This document shows, piece by piece, positions 26,702-33,834 of a DNA stretch of 64,000 bases; position 1 is the first letter of the stretch; the number at the start of each line of letters is the position of its first letter. Source of the DNA: Lachnospira sp. (GTDB taxonomy: Bacteria; Bacillota; Clostridia; Lachnospirales; Lachnospiraceae); assembly GCA_015057605.1 (NCBI GenBank), contig SVDX01000002.1:88312-152311 (forward strand). The letters are read 5' to 3'. The position numbers and the translations under genes are program-made. Under the pieces are notes generated by a model that was given only the letters and a program-made list of their open reading frames with translations, was not told where the DNA came from and searched no databases.

Positions 26702-27068
26702 TTAGTTTATCTCAATATCAGCTATAATATAATCTTCGCCATTCTTTGTAAGCGTAAATGTATATACAGCCCTATATGCATCATCCGTAGGCACTAATTC
26801 ATCAACTTTAAATATAATTTCATTATCATTAGATGATATGATTGAAATACTATCATAATCAAAATAAGAGTAATCTCCTTCTCTCATAGGCGCCATATAT
26901 AATGCCCCATCATAAATAAATACTGTGTTTTCAGGATTATAAATCGGAGAAAATTCATTTAACACCTCTTCTGAAAAGTATTTTTTCCAATGTGCAATAA
27001 GTTCCTCTAAATTCTTACAACAATTGATTTTATAATGACCATAATAACAGCCAAACTTATTATATATA
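26702..27068 (-). pseudogene. Out-of-frame distal end of sigma-TM-LRR C
   Basis: This stretch encodes the C-terminal Cys-containing module seen in protein A: INCCKNLEELIAHWKKYFSEEVLNEF, then VFIYDGALYMAP and the terminal YIIADIEIN. An ATG at 26965 opens an 87-residue frame, but homology to protein A continues upstream of it to the TA tract at 27061-27069. Adding one TA there restores a single 738-residue protein with paralogue A. A strong terminator follows directly. It is therefore the severed tail of the gene rather than an independent gene. Confidence 0.8.
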
Positions 27069-28916
27069 TTGTCCTATTTCACCATAGTCGTTGTCATACT
27101 TATCATAGTCACAAACTATACCATCTATTCTGTATATCTGAAACATCCTTACCATACGTTTTTCTTCGCTATCAGCCGTTGCCTTTAATTCTGCCAGTTT
27201 ATTCGAAGCTCCTGATAAGGTTATATTTTGTTTTTCTAAGAAAATATATTCAAAGCAATTTATGTAATAATCAGGATTAGCATTAATTATCACTGTACCT
27301 GTTAGGCTTGTACAACCAGCAAATGTATAAGTCATATCCGTAACTGATTCTGGTATTATTGGTGCTTCTACTAAACTGCTACATCCGCTAAATGTATAAT
27401 ACATATTTGTAACTGTATCCGGTATTACCGGTGCTTCTACTAAGCTAGTACATCCCCAAAATGTACAACGCATATTTGTAACTTTTTCTGGTATTACTGG
27501 TGCTTCTACTAAACTGCTACATCCGCTAAATGTATAATACATATCTATAACTGATTCTGGTATTACCGGTGCTTCTACTAAACTACTACATCCGTCAAAT
27601 GTGCATTCCATATTTGTAACTGATTCTGGTATTACCGGTGCTTCTACTAAACTGCTACATCCGCTAAATGTATAATACATACTTGTAACTGTATCCGGTA
27701 TTATAGGTGCTTCTACCAAACTGATACATCCATAAAATGTATAAGACATATCTATAACTGATTCTGGTATTACCGGTGCTTCTACTAAACTGCTACATCC
27801 AGAAAATGTGCATTCCATATTTGTAACTGTATCCGGTATTGTAGGTACTTCTACTAAACTGCTACATCCTTTAAATGTATAAGACATATCTGTAACTGTA
27901 TTTGGTATTGTAGGCGTCTTAATAAGATACTCACAGTTCTTAAATACTTCTTTTATTGATAAAAGCGGTTCGCCTGCTATAGGCGACATTATTGCCTCAT
28001 ATTCCGTCTTATTAGTATCTTTAACTTTTAATGTCCAAATACCACCTGTTCGAATATATATGTAATCCGTCGTCCAAAAACGATCTCCATCAGAAGGAGT
28101 TTTTAAAAACTTTTCGCCTGCTCTATATGTTTTATAAGTTTTTGCAGAATAATACTCACATCCTTCTGGTATTATCTCTGTACCAAACTCCTCTACCACA
28201 CTTGGTTCTTCTACCTCGCTTGCTTGTTCACTTGGCTCATCCATCACCTTTGTCTGTGCCTCTTCTTTATTGTAGCCAATCTTTCGAAGTGCCTCTTTTA
28301 CTGCATTTGTATTTAACGCAACTATCAACAAACACGCAGCCAAAGCCACTACAAATACACCACTCAAAGCCTTTTTCATCTTTGATTTTGCTCTAAAAAT
28401 GTTAGACTTTACCGTATTTTCTGGCATATCAAGCTCTTTTGCTATATCTTTTTGCTTCATATCGTTGTAGTAGAAACCTACTACACAGTTCTTCTCATCC
28501 TCTGTAAGTTCTGTGTTGACTACTTCTCTTACCTTTTCTTGTTTTTCCTTGCTTAATACTACTTCTTCTGGAAGCATATTGTTGTCAGTAAGATTGTCAA
28601 AGCTTTCATCCTCACCTAATAATACATATTTTCCTTGCTTCTTCAAATAGTCATAAGTTCTTCTCTTTGCAATTGTAGCAGCCCAACTAAGAAAATCCTC
28701 TGTATTATCAAGTTTTATCAAATTTTTGCTTATATCAAGATATGCATCCTGCATTATATCCTGAATTACATCTTCATTCTTATAATCACTATTTAATGTG
28801 TTAGCTATACATACATAAATATAGCCCTTCGACTCTTCATATATGGTTGAAAACGCGTCTTCATTACCATTTTTGTAGTTTTCAATTGCTTCTCTTAATT
28901 CATTTGTTAGTTTCAT
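27060..28916 (-). CDS. Sigma-TM-LRR protein C, truncated by a frameshift
   Basis: 618 residues as read. Sigma region 2 at about 10-85 is very close to protein A, with region 4 at about 130-180 and the membrane helix at about 183-200. A GD-x-x-YI beta module, nine 23-residue repeats (SLVEAPVIPESVTNM.CTF.GC) and the NANP...CF...LSG cap follow. The frame ends at a TAA created within ATATATATAATAA, where protein A continues into a further module. A 2-nt change in the TA run would join it to 26702. Start and ribosome site are normal, 1 nt after the small partner gene. The truncated form keeps sigma, membrane helix and LRR, so it may still function. Confidence 0.88.
   Translation of the reverse strand: MKLTNELREAIENYKNGNEDAFSTIYEESKGYIYVCIANTLNSDYKNEDVIQDIMQDAYLDISKNLIKLDNTEDFLSWAATIAKRRTYDYLKKQGKYVLLGEDESFDNLTDNNMLPEEVVLSKEKQEKVREVVNTELTEDEKNCVVGFYYNDMKQKDIAKELDMPENTVKSNIFRAKSKMKKALSGVFVVALAACLLIVALNTNAVKEALRKIGYNKEEAQTKVMDEPSEQASEVEEPSVVEEFGTEIIPEGCEYYSAKTYKTYRAGEKFLKTPSDGDRFWTTDYIYIRTGGIWTLKVKDTNKTEYEAIMSPIAGEPLLSIKEVFKNCEYLIKTPTIPNTVTDMSYTFKGCSSLVEVPTIPDTVTNMECTFSGCSSLVEAPVIPESVIDMSYTFYGCISLVEAPIIPDTVTSMYYTFSGCSSLVEAPVIPESVTNMECTFDGCSSLVEAPVIPESVIDMYYTFSGCSSLVEAPVIPEKVTNMRCTFWGCTSLVEAPVIPDTVTNMYYTFSGCSSLVEAPIIPESVTDMTYTFAGCTSLTGTVIINANPDYYINCFEYIFLEKQNITLSGASNKLAELKATADSEEKRMVRMFQIYRIDGIVCDYDKYDNDYGEIGQYI
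27303..27930 (-). repeat. Tandem 69-bp coding repeats (LRR array of protein C)
   Basis: About nine 69-bp units with recurring ACTAAACTGCTACATCCGCT blocks on the plus strand, each encoding a 23-residue LRR. The units are more alike within this gene than to those in gene B, as expected from local unit duplication. Confidence 0.88.
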
Positions 28917-28917
28917 T

Positions 28918-29151
28918 TTAGTTTTCTGCCTTTCTTAAAATAATTCGACTTTTCTTAGCGTACATTGTGTTATCAATGATATCTCCAAACACTTCTATGT
29001 GCTGTCCTTCATTTATAAATATGTTGTCTTTTACAGCCTGATAATCCTTTGATATTACTTTATATTTCCTGTTTGCACTTTGTACTTCATATGCGCTTAC
29101 ATTCCCTTTTACTACAGGGTCTGACACAATAACTCCAACCAAACTGTTCAT
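28918..29151 (-). CDS. Small OB-fold-like partner of sigma-TM-LRR C
   Basis: 77 residues, closely similar to the partner of A (VGVIVSDPVVKG, YKVISKDYQAVKDNIFIN, GQHIEVFGDIID, KKSRIILRK). AAGGAGGT 7 nt before the ATG at 29149-29151 fixes the start; an in-frame ATG further up (29178) is not led by a ribosome site. One nt separates it from sigma gene C. Function unknown, but the constant pairing with intact sigma genes argues for a joint role. Confidence 0.83.
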   Translation of the reverse strand: MNSLVGVIVSDPVVKGNVSAYEVQSANRKYKVISKDYQAVKDNIFINEGQHIEVFGDIIDNTMYAKKSRIILRKAEN

Positions 29152-29181
29152 ATAAAAACCTCCTTTAAGGTCCTTCAATAA

Positions 29182-29212
29182 TAAAGTCGTTTAAATTTTA
29201 AAAAAGGTTGCA
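29182..29212 (-). promoter_or_regulatory. ECF-type promoter of sigma pair C
   Basis: TGCAACCTTTTTT and CGACTTTA on the minus strand, with the same spacing and the same CGACT as pair A. Confidence 0.7.
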
Positions 29213-29244
29213 GCTCTTTTGTAATTTATTACTTTTTCACAAAA

Positions 29245-31029
29245 TCACTTAATTGTGATATTAATACTTCCACCATCATATATTTGAGGATAATAACAAT
29301 TAGTATCATTGCAAGCTACAATTTCAGCAAGCTTTTTAAAGGAACCAGTCAATATAATGTCTTCAATATTATCTATTTCACATAACATATGCTCATGTAT
29401 TATCAATTCCTTAGAATTAATTCTGATTTCACCATTAAGATTTTTGCAATAATAAAATATTTGCCCTATATATTCTACATTTTCCGGAATGACTGGTGCT
29501 GTTTCTAAATTTGTGCAAAATGCAAATGTTCCTTTCATCCATTTCACAGTAGAAGGTATTGGGGGTACTGTTTTAATCATACTTTTAAACATAAATGTTT
29601 CATTCATTGCAACAACCGGTATTCCTAACACATTTTCTGGTATATCTTCATATGTTTTTTTATTTATACCATTTGAAGAAACATTCCAACCATTACTAAT
29701 ATCTATTCCAAGCTTTTGAGCTTCTTTATCTGTATAAGCATACTCGTACACATAAGAGCCGGTATAATATAGGTCGCCCGGATATATTTTCATAGGGAAT
29801 TCACTACCTTCATTGTAGTATGTATTTAACATTTTCGAATAGTACTGACAACCATCTGGTATTACTCCATTAACTAAAAGCAATCTTCCACGGTTCTTAT
29901 AATCGTTATAATATGTAACAATCTTTGAAGTTCCACAAAAATTTACTTTATCAATATTAATACCTTCAAAACAAGATCTATAATATTCTTCGTCATCAAT
30001 ACTTATTAGTGCATTTATTACAATGTCTCCAGAAAGACTTTTGCAATTTTTAAATGTTTCACTCATATATCGTACATTAGTCGATATTTCAGGTGCCTCT
30101 ATTAAGCTTGTACAATTTGCAAAGGTTGATGATAAACTATTCACACTTAAAGGTATTTTAGGTGGATTTTTTAAGCTTGTACACCCTACAAATGTATCAT
30201 TTAAACTTTTAACATTATCCGGAATAACCGGCGCTTTTGTAAGATTAATACAATTATAAAATGTTCTATTCAAATTAGTTACAGTTGCAGGTATCTTTGG
30301 TGCTTCAATAAGATTTTCACAATCAGCAAAGGTTCCATACATCGTAGCTATCGGTTCTTCTAATATATAATCTAATATAGGTTCATATTGCGCATTTGTT
30401 TTATTTCTTACCATTACACCCCATTTGTCAGTATACGAATAATTATATCTGTAATCCTTCGTATAGTAAACATCTCCGGTAACAGGCTCTTTTGGCATAG
30501 GTTCTCCGTAAACATAATTTTTAGCATCTATACTTGAATAATAAATACAGCCTTCCGGCACCGTTAATACTGTAGGTGTTATAACATTTTCCTTTGTATT
30601 AACTTCTTTTTCATCTTTTCCTTTAAATAAATTTATTGTAAATATTAAAACACATACACCTAAAGCTATTGCAAATATCGCAAGTATGATTTTCTTTGAT
30701 TTTGGCTTTTTTGCCACAATATTATTAACTTCACTTTTGTATTCTTCTATTTTACCTAAATATATATTTACTTTTTCATTTACTATCTTAGATACCCAAT
30801 CAAAGAAACCCTCTATATCATCAAAATTATTAAGCTCTTTTCTGATAGTTTCAAACGTTTCTTTCATTATATTATTGATCACAGTCTCAGATTTATTTTC
30901 ATCCTTTAATATATTAATTATACATATATATACATAACCCTTTGTCTCTTCATATATGGTTAAAAATACTTCTTTATTGCCATCTTTATAGCTGTCAATT
31001 GCATCTCTTAATTCATATGTCAATTTCAT
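29245..31029 (-). CDS. Degenerate paralogue D: sigma region 2 remnant-TM-LRR, region 4 missing
   Basis: 594 residues. The first 95 align with region 2 of the other proteins (ELRDAIDSYKDGNKEVFLTIYEETKGYVYICI), but the helix-turn-helix region 4 (about 60-70 residues) is absent. The membrane helix comes at about 113-134 after a lysine-rich stretch. Two ectodomain rounds follow, each with YYS, GD-YYT-DY module, a few TF-C repeats and a cap. There is no small partner gene and no ECF-like promoter; GGAGGGC leads the ATG. Without region 4 it should not recognise a -35 element. It could be a decoy, a receptor or a decaying copy. Confidence 0.85.
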   Translation of the reverse strand: MKLTYELRDAIDSYKDGNKEVFLTIYEETKGYVYICIINILKDENKSETVINNIMKETFETIRKELNNFDDIEGFFDWVSKIVNEKVNIYLGKIEEYKSEVNNIVAKKPKSKKIILAIFAIALGVCVLIFTINLFKGKDEKEVNTKENVITPTVLTVPEGCIYYSSIDAKNYVYGEPMPKEPVTGDVYYTKDYRYNYSYTDKWGVMVRNKTNAQYEPILDYILEEPIATMYGTFADCENLIEAPKIPATVTNLNRTFYNCINLTKAPVIPDNVKSLNDTFVGCTSLKNPPKIPLSVNSLSSTFANCTSLIEAPEISTNVRYMSETFKNCKSLSGDIVINALISIDDEEYYRSCFEGINIDKVNFCGTSKIVTYYNDYKNRGRLLLVNGVIPDGCQYYSKMLNTYYNEGSEFPMKIYPGDLYYTGSYVYEYAYTDKEAQKLGIDISNGWNVSSNGINKKTYEDIPENVLGIPVVAMNETFMFKSMIKTVPPIPSTVKWMKGTFAFCTNLETAPVIPENVEYIGQIFYYCKNLNGEIRINSKELIIHEHMLCEIDNIEDIILTGSFKKLAEIVACNDTNCYYPQIYDGGSINITIK

Positions 31030-31071
31030 CTTATGCCCTCCGTTGAATTAATATATAATAGTATAGCATAC

Positions 31072-31102
31072 AAAAAGAGGGATGTCATCCATCCCTCTTT
31101 TT
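31072..31102 (-). terminator. Terminator of sigma pair E
   Basis: AAAAAGAGGGATG / CATCCCTCTTTTT forms a 13-bp stem with a 5-nt loop and T-run right after the stop at 31107, isolating paralogue D from E. Confidence 0.9.
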
Positions 31103-31106
31103 AATG

Positions 31107-32558
31107 TTATTTACCTGTTTCTTTTATTTCTTTAAGATTAAAGGATCTACCTGATAGCACTATTCCCTGCGCCTCAAAATCAACATCTTCAAAACAATGT
31201 GCGTAATACGATGTGTATGTATCAATCACAATTTCACCTGTCAAACTTGTACAACCCCAAAATGTTCCATTAATATATTCAACATTTTTTGAAATATGTG
31301 GAGCGTTTACAAGACTTTCGCATTTGTAAAATGTTTCTGTCATTTTTGTTATTGTTTCAGGTAGTTTTGGGGCATTAATAAGACTCTTACAGTTATAAAA
31401 TGTACATGTAATATCTTCAACGCCTTCTGGAATTGCTGTCATTTCGACCATACTCTCGCAGCCTCTAAATGCTTCTTTCATATTGCGTACTGTATAAGGA
31501 ATTTTAGGCGCCTTTTTTAAGCTTTTACAATTTTTAAATGCTTTTTCAATACTTTGTACGTGGTCTGGTATCTTTGGTGCCTCTATCATATTGGTACAGT
31601 TTTCAAAAGTTCCATTAATCTCTATTATTGCCTCACCATTTATACTTTCCTGTATGTCTTCATAGAATTCTTTTGTCGTATCTTTAACAGCTACCTTCCA
31701 TTTTAATTTTGAAACACCATTCACAGCACCAACTACGTATGTATAGACATAATCATTTGTATAATACTTATCATCATAGGATGAATACATTGGAAATTCC
31801 TGTCCTGCCTCTAATAAAACATCCTCACTGCAATCATAATAAGCGCATCCATTTGGTATTACTCCGACCTTTTTCTGTGTTTGAATACGGTCATCATTAT
31901 TATTTTTTATAACACCTTTAAGCGAAACCAGATGTTTTACATCATCCATCTTCATAAAAAAAATTGCTATGCCCGCTCCAATTGCCACAAACATTACCTT
32001 TTCTAATGCCGAACGTAGCTTGGATTTAGCTCTGAAAATATTAGATTTTACTGTATTTTCAGGCATATCAAGCTCCTTTGCAATATCCTTTTGTTTCATA
32101 TCATTGTAGTAATAACCAATAACACATGACTTTTCATCCTTGGTCAACTTATTATTAACTGCATTTCGAATCTTTTGCTGTTTTTCCTGGTCTACTACTA
32201 TATCCTCTGGAATTATATTGCTTTCATCCAAAAGATTATCAAAGTTTTCATCATCTTTTAAAAGCACATACTTATCCTCTTGTTTTAAAGCGGCATAAAC
32301 CTTTCTGTGAGCAATGGTTTTAGCCCACCCAAAAAAGCTATTAACGCTAATTAGTTTTCTTATATCCTCGCTTATCAAAAGATACGTATCCTGCATTATA
32401 TCCCTAATAAAATCTTCTTTCTGATATTCTGGTTTTAACTTATTTTTAATACATGTGTATATGTATGCGTTCGACTCCTGATAAATAATCTCAAACGCTC
32501 TCTCATTACCTTTTTTATAATCTTTAATTGCATCCTTTAACTTTGTACTTACATTCAT
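31107..32558 (-). CDS. Sigma-TM-LRR protein E: shortest complete member
   Basis: 483 residues. Region 2 at about 15-85 (FIRDIMQDTYLLI), region 4 at about 138-186 (DIAKELDMPENTVKSNIFRAKSK), membrane helix at about 187-203 (VMFVAIGAGIAIFFM), then one ectodomain: YYD/GQEFP/DKYYTNDYVY module, six TF-C repeats with the AP-IP or AP-LP core, and the CF...LSGRS cap. Region 2 and the helix differ clearly from A-C, while the helix-turn-helix is conserved. Its ATG overlaps the small partner's stop by 1 nt (TAATG). This single-unit layout shows the minimal architecture of the family. Confidence 0.9.
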   Translation of the reverse strand: MNVSTKLKDAIKDYKKGNERAFEIIYQESNAYIYTCIKNKLKPEYQKEDFIRDIMQDTYLLISEDIRKLISVNSFFGWAKTIAHRKVYAALKQEDKYVLLKDDENFDNLLDESNIIPEDIVVDQEKQQKIRNAVNNKLTKDEKSCVIGYYYNDMKQKDIAKELDMPENTVKSNIFRAKSKLRSALEKVMFVAIGAGIAIFFMKMDDVKHLVSLKGVIKNNNDDRIQTQKKVGVIPNGCAYYDCSEDVLLEAGQEFPMYSSYDDKYYTNDYVYTYVVGAVNGVSKLKWKVAVKDTTKEFYEDIQESINGEAIIEINGTFENCTNMIEAPKIPDHVQSIEKAFKNCKSLKKAPKIPYTVRNMKEAFRGCESMVEMTAIPEGVEDITCTFYNCKSLINAPKLPETITKMTETFYKCESLVNAPHISKNVEYINGTFWGCTSLTGEIVIDTYTSYYAHCFEDVDFEAQGIVLSGRSFNLKEIKETGK

Positions 32559-32791
32559 TATATCTCACCTTCCCTTAAGATTATCTTGCTTTTTTTGATG
32601 TGAATTGTACCTTCACAAACACTTCCTATAAGCTCTACCATTTGTCCAACATCAATGAATATATTATCTAATGCAGCTTGGTAATCCCTTGATACTACTA
32701 TATATTCACAATTAGAAGCTGTAATCTTATAAGTACAAATGCCATCTAAATACACCGGTACACAGCTGACCTTTCCAATTAACAACTCCAT
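32558..32791 (-). CDS. Small OB-fold-like partner of sigma-TM-LRR E
   Basis: 77 residues and the most divergent of the four (GKVSCVPVYLDG, YIVVSRDYQAALDNIFIDVGQ, KKSKIILRE), yet with the same spacing of hydrophobic and Gly positions. AAGGAGGT lies 7 nt before the ATG at 32789-32791. The frame extends to 32854 but that would include the promoter. Coupled to sigma gene E by a 1-nt TAATG overlap, the closest linkage of the four. Function unknown. Confidence 0.82.
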   Translation of the reverse strand: MELLIGKVSCVPVYLDGICTYKITASNCEYIVVSRDYQAALDNIFIDVGQMVELIGSVCEGTIHIKKSKIILREGEI

Positions 32792-32820
32792 AATAAGACC
32801 TCCTTTTCTTGACATCCTAT

Positions 32821-32853
32821 TATATAGTGCAAATTTTAAAATTAAAGGTTGCA
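32821..32853 (-). promoter_or_regulatory. ECF-type promoter of sigma pair E
   Basis: TGCAACCTTT at 32844-32853 and GCACTATA at the same offset as CGACTATA in pair A, on the minus strand. A TATAAT overlaps the end of the element, but no -35 lies at sigma-A distance from it. Confidence 0.65.
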
Positions 32854-32859
32854 ATTATT

Positions 32860-33744
32860 TTATTTATTTTTTGCAGGTAATTGTGCAAGTACTATTCCCA
32901 CAAATATTAATCCACATCCAAGCAACTGTCTTAAATCCATACTTTCTTTTAGGATAATCCAACCTGCCAATGCCGCAAACACCGATTCCAAACTCATAAG
33001 CAATGATGCCACCGTTGGATTAACATTCTTTTGTCCAACTATCTGCAAAGTGTACGCAACACCTGATGAAAGCACACCAGTATAAAGTACAGGTATTAAA
33101 ACCTGTCCACTGCTAAATCCATCTATAATTAATTTAAAATCATTTTCAAAAATAAACATCAATATAAATGATATTATGCCTGCAACCAAAAATTGTATTG
33201 CTGACATTTTTACGCCATCAACCATTGGCGAAAAATGGTCAATAACCATAATGTGAAATGTAAATGCCAGCGCACATAATAACAATAACAAATCAGCCAC
33301 TTCAATGCCTGACGAACCACTCTTAATGCAAAGCAAATACAATCCAACAATTGCAATTACAACTGCTATCCATACATTTTTTCCACATTTTCTTTTCAAA
33401 AATATCCCTGCAATAGGAACCATCAATATATAACATGCTGTAAGAAATCCAGCCTTACCAGCTGATGCACCAAGATATAGTGCAAACTGCTGAATGTTGC
33501 TTGCTATTCCAAGTATAATACCACAGCAGATTCCACCTACTATGAGTGTCTTTTTATCTTCATTTCTTTCTTTTTTTCCACGATTCAAAATGGCAATAAC
33601 CGGCAATAACACCAGCGCACCAATAAATGACCGTATCCCATTAAAAGCATAAGGTCCTATAACATCTCCGCCCTCGCTTTGAGCGACAAATGCAACACCC
33701 CAAATCAGTGCTGCTAAAACTAATAATAACGAATTCTTTTTCAT
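32860..33744 (-). CDS. EamA/DMT-family transporter
   Basis: A 294-residue inner-membrane protein with ten hydrophobic helices arranged as two EamA repeats (first from about 5, second from about 150). The conserved ending of repeat 2 reads ASLLMSLESVFAALAGWIILKE. Family members export amino acids, metabolites or drugs; the substrate is not readable here. The ribosome site is weak. It starts downstream of the kduD terminator, and its stop is only a few bases from the ECF promoter of pair E, with no separate terminator seen. Confidence 0.9.
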   Translation of the reverse strand: MKKNSLLLVLAALIWGVAFVAQSEGGDVIGPYAFNGIRSFIGALVLLPVIAILNRGKKERNEDKKTLIVGGICCGIILGIASNIQQFALYLGASAGKAGFLTACYILMVPIAGIFLKRKCGKNVWIAVVIAIVGLYLLCIKSGSSGIEVADLLLLLCALAFTFHIMVIDHFSPMVDGVKMSAIQFLVAGIISFILMFIFENDFKLIIDGFSSGQVLIPVLYTGVLSSGVAYTLQIVGQKNVNPTVASLLMSLESVFAALAGWIILKESMDLRQLLGCGLIFVGIVLAQLPAKNK

Positions 33745-33766
33745 AATCTGTGACTTCCCATATAGT

Positions 33767-33799
33767 ATTAAAGGAGAGACATACGCCTCTCCTTTAAAT
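33767..33799 (-). terminator. Hairpin after kduD
   Basis: TTAAAGGAGAG / CTCTCCTTTAA forms a strong stem with a short loop after the kduI-kduD unit. The T-run is short, so termination may be partial. Confidence 0.65.
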
Positions 33800-33834
33800 A
33801 TTTTAAAATTAAAATTCTAATTTACCAATGTAAA

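Noticed and set aside
26702..26965. Independent 87-residue gene starting at an ATG
   Set aside because: Homology to protein A continues upstream of this ATG to the TA tract, so it is the tail of gene C, not a separate gene.
24585..27930. Regularly spaced similar units resembling a CRISPR array
   Set aside because: Units are 69 bp, directly tandem without unique spacers, in frame within sigma-TM-LRR genes and encoding LRRs; no cas genes are nearby.
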